Positions 42,795 through 55,276 of a DNA stretch of 64,000 bases are shown piece by piece (the first letter of the stretch is position 1; every line of letters begins with the position of its first letter). The notes under the pieces are model-generated. The model was not told where the DNA came from and did no database searches. It saw only the letters and a program-made list of their open reading frames with translations. This DNA comes from Echiichthys vipera (Eukaryota; Chordata; Actinopteri; Perciformes; Trachinidae): the NCBI GenBank assembly GCA_963691815.1, contig OY829655.1, positions 9,689,779-9,753,778 on the forward strand. Direction: 5' to 3'. Made by a program: the position numbers and the translations under genes.

Positions 42795-43473
42795 GGCTTA
42801 CGAGCCCTTAGCAATGTTATTATTTTTAAGCTGATTTTGTTCTGCTTAATTATGCTGCTATAGGCCTAGTCTGCTGGGTAATAATACTTTTCAAGATACT
42901 CTGAGCTTCTCTCCTCTCTGTCTGAATCATTCATGTCTCATCAATGCATGTTACTAATTCTACTTCTTCCCCGGAGTTGTTTGTGCTTTGTCGTCTCGCA
43001 GGTCTCTGCTGATCGTGGTGGTGCCTGCTGCCGTGGTCCTGCATGACGCTTCCTGCTACTATTATCGTCTATCACCTTAGCTGTGCTTGTTTCTACTATT
43101 CTGCTGTATTAATTGCCATAACATATTAGTCATATTACTATAGATATTATAATAGTTACTGGAAGTGTGTCTGTCTGTCTTTGTGTCTGTCTTTGTCTCT
43201 CTCTGTCCATCTGTCTGTCTTTTCTCTCTTTCTCTCTCCTTTTCTTCCTCCCCAACCGGTGCAGACAGATGTCCGTCCTCCACAGAGCTGGGTCTGTCTG
43301 ACGTTCCTGCCTGTAATAGGGAAGGTTTTCATTGCCAACGTACTCTACGGGGGAATTGTTGGGTCTATGTAAATCATAAATAAGTCATAGAGCGTGGTCT
43401 ATACCTAGTCTGTAAAGTGTCCTGAGATAACTTTTGTTATGATTTGGCACTATAAATAAAATTGAATTGAATT
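42534..43473 (+). mobile_element. L2-type LINE, 3' fragment (copy 2)
   Basis: 5'-truncated L2-like retrotransposon. It carries the C-terminal part of the reverse transcriptase ORF (42534-42794), then a roughly 0.65-kb 3' UTR with a TCTGTC/CTCT-rich block, and the conserved end CCTGAGATAACTTTTGTTAT with (ATTGA)n tail. Its last 0.35 kb is the same sequence found at 602-952 and, inverted, at 59196-59487. No clear TSD. Confidence 0.85.
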
Positions 43474-43666
43474 TAAACAAAAAGCATGTTATGCATGAAA
43501 TTGTACTAAAAGTTGCTATAAGATAATAACTAAGTTGTGAAACGATACCGCACCTTCCAACAGCACGGCATTGGAGTTTTCAAAAAGAAAATATAACAAA
43601 GTGTTAGACAGGATCTTCTTGTTTGGTAACTATAGAACCTGCCTATGCTGAGACACAACGTTGGGA

Positions 43667-43790
43667 TAGATGCACAGATGTATCGGCTGAACATCAATAT
43701 TGCACAATATTTAATTAGGTGACTGCCATCGGTGTATCGGCAAAGAAGGCGACATTCACCGATGGCACTTGCCGATGTTTATCTCCTGTG
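43667..43790 (+). mobile_element. hAT-like terminal fragment
   Basis: Starts TAGATGCACAGATGTATCGG and contains ATCGGTGTATCGGC and CACCGATGGCACTTGCCGAT. These are subterminal motifs of a fish hAT-like family, possibly the same family as the remnant near 12.4 kb. No matching right end found. Confidence 0.45.
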
Positions 43791-45479
43791 TATTAATTTT
43801 GCTCTGGCTAAATGTTGTGTTAAAAGTTTAAAAAGGCTTTTGAAGCAGATTTTATTTTCATTTGAAAGGTTACATTAAAAGGTTCTTTCTTAAATGTGTC
43901 ACTTTGAATTTGTGCTTTTTCAAAGACGGTGAAATGAAAAGCTGCATTTAAAACGTACTTCAAATATGTGTGATAGATTCAATGACATCTTTTTTTAGGT
44001 GTATCAGGGTTTCACAGTGTTTTGTGCTTGCCAAATAACTGAAAAGCAGGAATGCTAAACAGCATTACTCCAACTGTGCTGTGGGTGGGTCATTTGCAGT
44101 AGGAGGAATAATAATTTATAATGGCCACCGAATCTTATTGCAGATTGACCACGACGGAAAATAAAACTGCATCGGGCACAAACAATTGAAAGTGATCAGT
44201 GATCAAAACATAAGAACTGTAGCAAATGAAAGGAGTGAGTACTTAAGCACTTAATTGTATAACCATAAGAACATCTAAATACATTTATAGTTTGTTTGTT
44301 TTTTTAGTTCTGAGGCAGAATACACATTTCATACACTCCTTTATTAGGTCCTAATTAGCATTACTGCATACAAATGAACTGAACTGCAGCTGTGCTTATT
44401 TACATCATCAGTCATACAACTATAAATACCCCGCTGAACTGAAAACAAGTGGCGGCATAAAATATTGCAGCCATGGTGGTGATTTGCATTGCAGAATCAA
44501 CTCCCCTTATGCCTTTTTTTCTTGCCTGACGAGCTCTTTATCTCACAGAAGAAGGTGCATGAGTCTTTCATTTATATCCTCCAACATTGGACAAGAACTT
44601 GTTCTGAAATACAGCAGAGTCTAAGGGTGGTTTTAAACCTGTATTGTTAAGCCCAGTTGAATTGTACTCTGGTTTGATTTCCCTTTTGGTAAGATATGCT
44701 TGGGCAGATCTGAACACAGCAATCGTACTTGGGCGCTGACCTAAATAGCTGCACTGAGACCCTTCAGAGCAGAGCGGAGGTTTTCAAACTGTGATGCGTG
44801 CCAGTTTCTCAAAGTCCAACGTGATATCTTTTAAAAGTCTTTGTCAGTGCAAACCCCAAAGATATTCAGTTAAATATGATGTAAAATGAAATCTCCATAT
44901 TTGAGAGTCTGAAGGGAGCATTTTCTGCCATTTTTCTCTATCAAGATAGACTGGCAACAAAGTGCATTGCCTTTTTTGGTATTTGGGCCAACAGGACTTT
45001 CCTCTCACTCCTGCGTTCGTACAGAACTGCAGATACACACATACATACACACTTACACAAGGCCCAGCTCACTGGCTGTCTAACTACAATCCCATTTATC
45101 TCTGCCACAGAGTGATCAAACAGTGGCCTCATGAATCATAAAAGCTGTCATTGTCTGTGCTCCCGTTAGCTGCCCACAGACTACAAACAAGTGGAAGGAA
45201 AATTAATATTATAAGAGTCATTGAGCTGTGGGCACGAGTCAGACTTCAGTCAGCATCACCAAGATAAATATTTTATCCTCTGTGGTCTTTTCACCAATAC
45301 TGCAATCTATGTCCGGTCTGGAAAAACAATGGGAACAACATGCCAGGGGTCTAAAGTGCAAATACAGAACTCTTTGTATTGACTTTGTGGAGGGGGGAAA
45401 AAATCAATATTTATTGATCAGAAACCTCCAACATTTCAATATCTAATTAATATAGGCATTTGTCATTGTGCCTCATGCC
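43791..45479. other. No gene seen
   Basis: AT-rich, short frames only. Confidence 0.4.
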
Positions 45480-45764
45480 TTACGCGTGCCATAAACACAT
45501 GCCTGTTTTGCCAGGCCATATGTTTATCTTGGCCTGTCCCTGCAGCGTTTGCACAAAAACTGAGTAGTGCTGCAGCAGTTCATTCTTGTCAGGGCCGTAC
45601 AGAAGCAGGGCATCCAACATGACCTTTTCCTTTGCAACTTTTTCTAGCTTGTCCCGGGGGTCCTCTGTGGCCTGAGTGTTGTCATCCCTCCGATGCACAA
45701 TTATGAGTCGTTTTTTTCTATATTTTGATGCACAGTTTCCACAAGTAGATGGTTTGTAGTACAT
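45480..45764 (-). CDS. Exon-like ORF, unidentified
   Basis: The minus strand is open for 94 codons. From 'RLIIVHRRDDNTQ' to 'INIWPGKTGMC' the codons are mostly C- or G-ending at the third position (for example GAC AAG AAT GAA CTG CTG CAG CAC TAC), in strong contrast to the AT-rich flanks. This is what a real exon looks like. An AG just before the AAA-AAA-CGA codons (around 45720) and a GTAAGG just after the GCACGC codons (around 45480) could serve as acceptor and donor. The segment 'LDALLLYGPDKN' then 'LLQHYSVFVQTLQ' then 'AKINIWPG' has a strand-helix-strand pattern that vaguely recalls the start of a SEFIR (IL-17 receptor) domain, but I cannot name the gene. A processed pseudogene piece or a chance frame are alternatives. 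Confidence 0.35.
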   Translation of the reverse strand: MYYKPSTCGNCASKYRKKRLIIVHRRDDNTQATEDPRDKLEKVAKEKVMLDALLLYGPDKNELLQHYSVFVQTLQGQAKINIWPGKTGMCLWHA

Positions 45765-48700
45765 ACAAGAAGTGTAATACTTTTACTAATTTTAATGTTC
45801 TAACATTCAATTCAGGATCTACTTTAGATCTAAATTCTACACCTGATGGTCACATATCTGTTCTGAGCTTTAAGAGATATCCATCCACATTTATCAGTGC
45901 AGGCAGTAGACACAGCAGCTTTTTTCCATCAGAAATGTCTCAAATTAAGTGATCAAAGGTTTGGGCTCTACATCATCTTCTTGATTAATCTGAAAAAAAA
46001 TATCTTGGTACAAATCTGTGGGCGTGGTACTGAAGAGCACGGTCTGTTCTTGCACAAAGTCACGATGCTGAACTATTGAAGCAGTGACACATTGAAGAGA
46101 TGGAAAAGAGCAAGACGAGTGAGGCCTGCCTGAGGCGCAGGTTAAGCTATAATGCTATGCCTTTGAGATCTATATTAAGAGTCATCCTCCTTGTGAAAAG
46201 GTCAATCAAACTCCTCAGTGGGTTCAAGATGAGCAGTTAAGACAAGGGTCACATGAAGGACAGATGTCTTTAGTTCAACTGCACTTCAAACTTCAGCTAA
46301 ACTGATTTGAGGAAGTGAATTACAGCATGCCATTGTCAAACAGACAGCAACACCCTCAAGGGCGATGCACGCACTTCCAGGTGATTGTACAATGAGTCAA
46401 CACCAAGTTTGAGGAGTGCCAAGGAATTTTCTTGTAGTCTAATTTAGTCAGTGGGGGAAACGTGTGTTTGGGCTTGTCAGGCAGCACCAGTGTTTACCAG
46501 TGTTTAAAAGACATATATATAGTTTTCCTCTAACGTTTTGCCTTCCATTTATGGCTGTATGTCCATGTAACCGCTTCATATCCATCAGGTCATTTTTGAA
46601 TGTTTCCATTATACCAGATAACAGAACTCTATTAGTCAACAGTGAATGAAAGACTGGAGATCAATTACATCAAATGGAGCTCTTCACATACACAAGCTAT
46701 GTCTATGCGGACAGGACTTTAATTATCGGAATACCAATATGTAATTAGTCCTTTCCAGTAAGCACTATCATTACCAACAAATTATAAATACTGGCTTGAG
46801 GGACGAAAAGCGACCTTTTTTTTTTAAACTCTGCCATGAATCTTTCTCTCCTGTACAACACACCAGCATTCAGTCGCGAACAGTAAGTTCCAACAGAAAC
46901 CCCAGCGCCTGTGACAGTTAACTGTATCTCAAGACAAAAACTTAAACCGGAGATTAATGAGCACTGAGATCGAAATTTATTTTCCACCAGCGCATACACC
47001 AACAACAAGCATGATATTTCTTTTGGGACAACCCGTCTTTTGTATCCCTGGTCTTGTTTTACCTTCTAGCTATTTTTACAGGGACAATGACTACACAGTG
47101 TGTAAAACTGAGCAGGTGTTAGAAGGTGCGGAAATGGTCTAACCATCCCCAGTTCATTTATTCTAATTCATGGATTATGGAAGGCAGCTTTGACTTCTGG
47201 GCAGAATGGCTTCAGATTTCTGTAACTTAACTCAGATAACAAGACATAGGCTCTGGAAATTGAGACGGAGGTACCACTCACTCACACAGACAAACCGTTG
47301 TTTGGTTTGGGTAGTTCAGCCGTCTTCCAGACCTCTGAATCACCACGTACATCTTGGATTTGTTCAGCATATAAGAATAGGTCTTTTTTTGTTTGTTTTA
47401 CCCCGCTTGAAAAACTAGCTACTCGTTACATACTAATGAAAAATAGTGACAGAAAGTTGCCAAAAATATGGCACTGTGAAAAATGGCAACTGATCCTAAC
47501 AACAGGTATCGAAACTTCAGAGTCAAATGAAGATGACAAGTCATCCCCTACTGACTGACTGGAAAGAACTATCTACCCCTAACACAACCAGCAACCAGCT
47601 TACACGATGACAGACTGAATTGAAATGGCTATCCAGTCACATTATCAGGCTATGGCGTGTTGACTCCTTGTGTCAACCATCTAACATGTCTCCAAACTGA
47701 TATTACACGGAAGGTATTTTTTATATTTCGTACGCTCTGCATCACATCGAGGTGCTACCTTTTCACATAGTCTTGTAACAATATAAAACTGCAGTTATCA
47801 TGAGCCATTCCTTCTCTCTACAGAAATGTCTAACACACAATATAAGCCGTTGGCGGTGAAGGAGACACTGTCTGTGAGGGACTTGACTCTCTACATGAGC
47901 TGTGGATGAGCAGGATATCAGCTACAGATTAATTCCAAAATTCTGGAGGGATTACCTGTTCTCAGCCCAGCCAACTCCAGACAGGCAAGTATGCAGGGAA
48001 CTGTGGGCAGCAGACAGGACGGTGTCCTCTGCAGATCAAGTTTCTAATTCTGAGAGCTTGCAAGGCATCAGAACTGCATCACAAATGTAAGCAAATCAAA
48101 ATTAATTGATTTTTTTTTTTTTTTTTACATGGGCTCATGAGAGCAATGTATTGCTTTATATACATAAACGTTTGCATGGGTTTGACTCAGGCAATAATGG
48201 AACAATCTAAGGCCTTCACTTTGTCAGGCTTTGTAACAACTGCCACTAAAAAAGGAGTCAAACCATCACAAACTATGACCTTTGCAACCCATAACAATGG
48301 GAACCTGGGGGGATGGGGGCTGCCAAACATTCCCTATCTGCTCTGCCTTATCAGTAATTATGGTCGGATAGCATTTGATCAAATCTGAATGCTTTTGAAT
48401 CCCTCAATGAATCTCATTAAGTTTATTCTTTCTTTTTTTTTCAGACCGCGTTAGTAGTAATCTGTAAATGAGAAGCCGCTGCCGTTATCTGCATGTTTTC
48501 AACATCTTTGCAAATGTGAGGAGCAATAAAATGTGTGATAAGAGGTTTGTTAACATCGGAGCTTATCAGACACAAACCCTATCAGTAATAGAGAAAGCTG
48601 ATCTCTCTAGTCAGTGGCTGTTGGTCCAAAGCAGTGTTTTGAAAACATTGGTTGAATGCCTCATACCAAAGCCAGTTCGGATTTAATAGTTGCCAGAACC

Positions 48701-48985
48701 ATGATTTGCAGTTCTTCCAGCCCTGAGAGATGCTGCAGCAGCAACAGCAACAGCATACATTGATACTCAATGACACAAACCAAGTCCCCTGAAAATGTCA
48801 TTCACATGGGCTTCACATGTCAAGTACTCAGAAAACACACCTGACAGTACCTTGCAAATTAGTACATATATATATATATAACATGCTTAGTATTGCGAAA
48901 CCTTGTTTATCATGTAACTGTGGCCTATGAAAATTATTTTTTTTGTTTGTTGCAGATGCCTTTCTGCCTGCTTCCTGATTGCCGC
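45765..48985. other. No gene seen
   Basis: T run at about 48107-48126. An 11-base unit CCAGTGTTTA repeats near 46488-46507. No transposon ends or exon-like frames recognised. Confidence 0.4.
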
Positions 48986-49643
48986 TAGTGCTGGGCGATT
49001 AATTACATTTTATTTTAAATAACAATTTTGGCTCCCAACGACTATGAAAACAAGATAACTATAAAATGATTATTGTGCTGCATTCTGTTTCAAATGATGC
49101 TCTCGTTTTGTCTTGTGTTATAAATCCAGCGCACCCGTTTGCTTTTCAGTGGTCACTTTTACCCATATTCGCTGAGTCACTGACTAGAATTTGTTGAATA
49201 CGGTTTACCAAAGCGTTGAATGTTGAATCGTTTTCAGTAGGTTGTGGCAGTGCACTACAACTGATTTTAACCAATTTATATTGGTCTCATTTATTATTTT
49301 CATTCATTGACTGTATGTTTAGTAGTTTTCAAAAGGTTTTTAAAACTTATCAGACTCATCTATTTTTTATATTACTTATTGATACGTATGTATATTTATA
49401 TATTATTATTAATTAATATATTTTTTACATGTACATGTACATGTTTTTACATATTTGTTACATGTCTTTTTTGATTTGTTTTTCAGTCTAATTATATTTA
49501 AAGTTAAAGAATTCACTGTTATTAAAGAGTTAAATAAATGCATGATGCTATCAAAGTCAATGAGTAATTGTTTTTATTAATCATAATCTCAGTATTGACC
49601 GGAATGATCATGATTATGATTTTGCCATAATAAAGGAGCCCTA
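48986..49643. mobile_element. hAT-like MITE, about 0.66 kb
   Basis: Left end TAGTGCTGGGCGATTAATT, right end AAAGGAGCCCTA. Flanking octamers attgccgc (48978-48985) and actgtcac (49644-49651) agree at 5 of 8 positions, and all three differences are transitions, so a decayed TSD is possible. The interior is AT-rich with no ORF of note. Confidence 0.55.
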
Positions 49644-51185
49644 ACTGTCACTTGTATCCGCTGCTATCATTAATTAACCCAAATCACATAAGGATCAAAT
49701 AAACATTCAGGCTGTTTACTTTTACTTTCTTATGTGATACATTTACATCAATTTAAACTAGGACTGGATTAACACGTGATTGGTTCACATCAAAGAGACA
49801 AATCTACAGAGAACAGCAAGGGTTAACCAGCAACCAAGCAAGTTATACATGATTTATGGACATGTACCTGCAAGGCATCTGCATTTTTTATGGCTTACCC
49901 TGTGATGTTAACTGTTTTAGTAGTATACTTTATGCCCAGCAAATGGGTTCACAGGAATTCTTTTTATACCATGGTGAGTTTGACCTCTGACCCAGAGTGG
50001 CAATGGGTTGGATGTCCCACTAATAAAACACCTTTACAAAGTTTCACGTTCATTTTATACCTTCTGCGTTAGATGCTTAAAAAGCCCCTGCCTGCTAATT
50101 GATCTGTGCTTTGGTACGTACATGTACATGCTCTGTTCCGCTTGGGGAAAAACAAATCTGTGAAGTCACCCTTGGAAGCTTGTTTTCAAGTGGAACGTGA
50201 TTCATGGATCCGCTGTCTTGATCTGCAATCCATTTAAAACGAAATAACAAGGCAAAACTAAAATAAACGGTTGTCAAAGGAAAGAGAGCCATGAAATAAA
50301 GATGTTGTTGAGTGGTTGTCTTTTTTGTTTTGCACGCTATCATCACTCTACAACTAGAACCTGGATCAAAAGCTTTTTTATAACCTTGATGGGGATTTCC
50401 CTCAGCTGGCATCTCCTAGATAGATTCAGTATAAAGAAATGCTATAACACATAGGCCTGTATTATAACTGTTTCCCCTCATAACATTTTCTCTGCGGCAC
50501 ATCCACATTTCTCCAGCCTTTAAACATTTGGGAAGATCTGAATTTATTACACTGAAGAAAGGCTATGATCTTTAACAAAGTGGTAAAAAAGTTATAGCTC
50601 TTCTACAGATTGTCTAGTTTTCTACATCTGTTTTTAGTCAGCAAGACCAAAAGCCTTCCCATATGCTACAATGACACCCTCATAACCCATTCTTATTTAC
50701 TACATGAATGCTCCCATTAAGTAAGTTGCCTTTGGTAGCGCTGACTGTAACCATTTGTCTGGAGACCTCCTGAATGCAATATGTCTGCTTCTTGTTTTAG
50801 CGCTCCTTCTCACACATCCACATTCAACAGAACAGTCAAGTAACCTTTAACCTGGAGAGCCCAATTACAAAGGTACGACAGCAGTAAAGCTGGTGAACTG
50901 CAAACCAACCTGGGCAACATCATATGGAAAATCACCTAATTGCAAGAAAAATTTGGATTTTTGTACAGAAATAGTTTCCCTTTGAGTTGTAGGGAAATCG
51001 TTGAGACAGTCTTTCTATCAGTCCTAGTAGATAGTGTTATGATCTATAGACATGGTGCTGCTTCCACTCCCCTCAGATTCATTACTGGAGATAAAGGTTG
51101 TCACCACACTAGAATTTCAGAGTCGATAACGATACCCAGGATAACACTCGATATTCGATACCACAGGGAGAAAATTACCAAAAAT
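49644..51185. other. No gene seen; hAT-like debris at the right
   Basis: From about 51119 to 51170 there are GATAACGATACCC and CTCGATATTCGATACC motifs like decayed hAT subterminal DNA. A minus frame at 50095-50412 has no recognised domain. Confidence 0.4.
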
Positions 51186-51611
51186 TAGGGCTGCCCCCGA
51201 ATAGTCGACCAAGCACTGGTCGACCATAAAATCATTAGCGGACCAAAATGCCATTGGTCAATACGCTTTTTTCGGGGGGAAAAAAGCAAGCATTTGGAGC
51301 CGTTTCTTGTCAAAATTAAGTGAAAATCTATGTGACTGAAGGCTGAAGAGCTTTTAATTTGAAGGGCCAAATACAGGAAGCTGTCACACTCACTCACTGT
51401 CAGTGTTTTTTTTTTTTTACACGGCAGGTCCCTTGGCTGTACGTCGTGGTTAGACAGTTTATAGCCAATCATGTGAAAGACGTCTAAAATATGTGATCAC
51501 TTTGAAAAGAACAAGGATGACCCCAAGAAGGTCAAATGCAAACTTTGCAGGGAATACTTCGCCTATCACTCGTCCATGACGAACATGACCTAGCACCTTA
51601 AACATGTAAGT
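51186..51611 (+). mobile_element. 5' end of a hAT (Ac-type) transposon with BED-finger exon
   Basis: Starts TAGGGCTGCCCCCGAATAGT, with paired GTCGACCA motifs and GCGGACCAAAA. The same terminal sequence recurs at 58123-58370. Downstream lies a BED zinc-finger exon. The remainder of the transposase and the right terminus are not recognisable, so this is a truncated or internally degraded copy. Confidence 0.75.
51489..51605 (+). pseudogene. BED zinc-finger exon of a hAT transposase, with in-frame stop
   Basis: Frame reads DHFEKNKDDPKKVKCKLC, then REYFAYHSSMTNM, T, stop, HLKH. The CxxC pair (codons 51537-51539 and 51546-51548) and the HxxxH-type pair near 51594-51605 form a BED-type zinc finger, which in hAT transposases (and ZBED host proteins) binds DNA. 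TAG at 51591-51593 interrupts it, and a conserved-looking Trp position before DHF reads Cys (TGT). The exon is followed directly by GTAAGT (51606-51611), an intact-looking 5' splice site, consistent with a multi-exon transposase gene. Non-functional as read. Confidence 0.72.
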
Positions 51612-54322
51612 AACGTTAGCCTAGCTACCTGCCCATGGCGACATGTTACAACAGTCTCCTTGCTGAGATCCCTGTGACACTCACCACTGCATTCTGTATA
51701 ACAAAGATGCTTGGTCCTCTCTGGCAGAGACACGTGATAAACACCTGCATCTGTTCATCCGGAAATCCCTTATTACACTTTCATCACCCTATATGATATC
51801 CTGCTGGACAGGACACCAGCACCCCGCCATACTCATTATACTAGCTATCTTATGCACAACACACTTCATACGGACACCTTATAGCAATACAACGACTCCT
51901 TTCATTCATGCACATTTTTTTTCCAATTTCCTTTGTCAGTATAACACCTTGTTGGTAGGGTTTCAAAGCAGACAATAATACATTATAGTGTGCAGACACC
52001 GTTTCATCAGTCTTTATGCCACATTAGTCCTGCAGGAAAAATATTTCAAGCCTGTGAGGGTCAAAAGAGCCAGTGGCAGTTTTTTTAAATATGTGTAATC
52101 CAGCCAATACCAGTGTTAAATGTGCCTGCAAGAAAGAACACTTCATACTTAGAGCCATAACATCCATCCATCAGCTTTTTGCGACGCACCCCCATGGCAC
52201 ACTGGCTTTACCCTTCACCTCATACCCAGTGGGAAAGATTACATAAGGCACAGTTTCAACTCTGTAGACACAGACACTCTCTGGCATTAGGCATATGCGT
52301 CAGCAGACCTGACATTATGACAGGGAAGACTCCATATTCGCAAGGTCACACTAGAGGACGAGGAGACGGATCGGTGAGCGTCACAAAAAGAGCAACACAA
52401 GGGCAACAGGAATATAGACTGACTGGTAAAGACCGGGGGTGGGGGGGTGGGGGGCATTCAGTTGGAGAAGGGGAATGAATCAACAAAACTGTGCTGTCAG
52501 CATCCCCGGGGCCAGCAGGGAGCATTAAGTGAGTTGACGTGGGACGCTGAGTCTCCTCCTCTTCTCCTTCCTCCTCCCGTCCATTTCTCCCTTTGTCTTT
52601 CTCCTTCATCCATATGGCAGATTCCACCTCTTCCCCTCCCCCCGCCCTGCTGCGCACTCAATTGAAATGGCCTCTCTCCCACACACAAACCCACGCTTGC
52701 TTGCACAAGCAACCCATATCCCCTGAGCCTTGTCTTATTTACGGTTCGATTACGGCCGACCGCCCTCCAGGACGAACGTCCTCCTCCGCCTCCTCTCTGC
52801 CTTGTGCCCAGATGTTGCTCAAATAATTAAAAGAAAGAAGCCCTGTATTGTCCACTGGGGTCATCTGTGGCGAATGCAGCAGCAAGAAAGCTGCAGCAGC
52901 AGCATCATCACGCCGCTGGTGACGGAGTAGAAGAGGAGAAGGACAAAGTCTGGCATTTGACTCGTGGCAAACACTCGTGGCTATTCATCTAAAACACAGG
53001 AGCTTTTTTAAGGTCGATTGCCTACTAAAATGCACCTCAAACAGCACAAACACTACTGTAAATACAGACAGCAAGTCCCTGTGCTATACATAAGTTAAGT
53101 GCAGAGGGCTCTGCAACAAGTGTACACACCTCCACAGAACAAGGTAATAAAGTGTGTGCCGATTATTGAACAGAACCCCTGGGAGGCACACCGCAGCACT
53201 ATCCCTGCTACAGAGGTGAGTAATAGGACTGCTAAGTCTTCCTTCCAAAAACCACCAGTGCTGCCTGTGTGCTTGCTGACTCATTCCACTGGAGTCTGCA
53301 ACTCTCTGCTCTGCAGCCTGTAGCAAACTGAGGATGCAAAGCCCCTCTGTGGGATACAAACACCTTCTTCATATGAGTTGGTGAATGTAGCAGCCAGCCA
53401 TAATAATGTGACGTGCGCTTGATGAACATTAAGAAGGGGTCTTTTAACTGCACAGACTGTGGCTGTATCTCCATCAGGTAAGGGATTATGGGTGTTGAAC
53501 AACATTTTTACAGATACAGAGAGTATTTGCAAGTTACAGCACATCATAGACCAAGAAGACCAGCACATATTCACATTTGAGGAACCAAAGGCAGGGATTT
53601 TTTGGGCATTTTTTGTTTTTTATTAATTATATATATGTTCTAAAAGACCAAACACAAATGTAGCTAGTCCTGTGTATTAAAATACTTGCGCCATTATAAA
53701 TTATTTTGTTTATCAAACAAACACATGCCGTGGTAGGTCTTGTAGTGGTTATTATTCATAGCAGGACAACTTACAATTATTCATGTCAATCAAGTCAATC
53801 ATTTTGTCTATACAATGAGTATTGAAATATTCCCAAAATAAATTCCTCAAAAGCTCAGACAACTATTGAAATTGCTTGTTTTATGCACATAGATATGAAT
53901 GAAAGCATGAAATCACATCTGAGACGCTGTAAACGGCAACATCTGCATGTCTGAATGTGGCATTTTTGATGGAAAATAAATGACTCAATCAATTATCAAA
54001 ATAGTTGCAATTCAATTTTCTGTCACTTGACTGTTATTTGTACATTTTAAAATCTAAAGACTGAAAAATGACTTAAACTCAAGAACAAAATGACCCTTTG
54101 TCCATGAAAGGTGAAGAGACAGAGTCACATCGCTGTGGGTGGAAAGTGTGGCTGGCCATTAAATCCAAACAAAAAGCTTTGTGTTCAGTAGTGGAAGGGA
54201 ACAAGTTGCAACAAAGGCTACTCACACCACAGCACAAAAATGCAACTGGCCAAAAACCAAGCGCCAAACATTCCTTTACTATGCATTCTTTCTGAAACCG
54301 GGATGTCCCATCCGATGACAAA
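51612..54322. other. No gene seen; GC-richer block with G run
   Basis: 52430-52800 is GC-richer and pyrimidine-rich (CTCCTCCTCTTCTCCTTCC at about 52553-52571), with a G-rich run at 52435-52454. Reading frames across it are biased low-complexity sequence. Several minus frames near 53.1-53.5 kb show no recognised domain. Confidence 0.4.
52435..52454 (+). other. Possible G-quadruplex sequence
   Basis: GGGGGTGGGGGGGTGGGGGG: three long G tracts separated by single T. The middle tract can split, giving four runs of three or more G with short loops. Confidence 0.6.
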
Positions 54323-54653
54323 TAGGGCTGGGTGATATGACCTCAAATTTATATCACTGGTTTTTGTTGTGTTTGTTTTTTTGCATGATAGTATTTTATC
54401 ATGGAATAGCAAAATTAAAGAGGCATACTTCACTCAGAACATGATTCTAACTCTTTCTCACTGTATTTGCTCCAAGAAGAATTAAAATGAGATGTAAGTC
54501 ACACATGTGTTTTGGGGAGGAGTAGCGTGCCCCATAATTTACCTTAATAAGTACCTCCATGTAATATCATTCATTTACAGAGTTAGTAGTTACAGCCATG
54601 TTGTTGTTTTTAAGTGAGTGAACAGTATTGTCGAGTTAGTAATAGCAGCCAAA

Positions 54654-54698
<45 letters not shown>

Positions 54699-55276
54699 TA
54701 TACAAACACACATCAGCCCTACCTGTGAATAGTTTTTCCTCTCCGAGTTCACTCTGAATCAAAACAGCTGTGTAGAATAACTCTGATATGTTAGTCTTAA
54801 CAACACTGTACATGTACGAGCATGCTCTTATCACCATGCTGCAGCAGATCTCCCTTGTGTTTTTGCTAAAACTAAAACATGTTTAACACAGTAATGACGG
54901 TATTGCAAAATCCATGTCATTGCAGAATGTGACAGCGGTGACAGTGACTAAATCGGCATACCGCCCACCCCCACGATATAGGTAATTTCATATTTCGTTA
55001 ACGATATATATTTAAATAGCCTTTTTTCTCGTAATTAAGTAAATAAATAGTCTGCATAGGCTGCATCCCTTTTGCTGCGCTCTCTCTATCCCTCTCCCCC
55101 ATTTCCTATCGATCTTCAGCTGTCCTGTCTAAAAATGTGCAAATTGGACATGGAAGGATTAGAACGAGTATAAGTAGAAGTAGAAGTATTGCCGCAACAC
55201 AGTTTCGGAATCCAATTTCTCGATATTACGATAAAGTTGATAAAGAAAAAATGTGACGATACATATCGCCTAATCC
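54323..55276. mobile_element. hAT-like element, possibly two overlapping remnants
   Basis: Left end TAGGGCTGGGTGATATGACC belongs to the TAGGGCTGGGYGATA terminus group. Two possible right ends are visible: CGGCATACCGCCCACCCCCA at about 54955-54974 and ACGATACATATCGCCTA at about 55256-55272. One may be nested in the other. 'cgatatta', 'gatataggtaatttc' and 'ttaacgatata' motifs fill the right third. A (TA)n lies inside. No transposase. Confidence 0.45.
54657..54702. repeat. (TA)n microsatellite
   Basis: About 17 pure TA units, then an imperfect TACATATATATAC end. Confidence 0.95.

Noticed and set aside
54610..54837. Minus ORF with a Tyr-Ile run
   Set aside because: It translates the (TA)n microsatellite.
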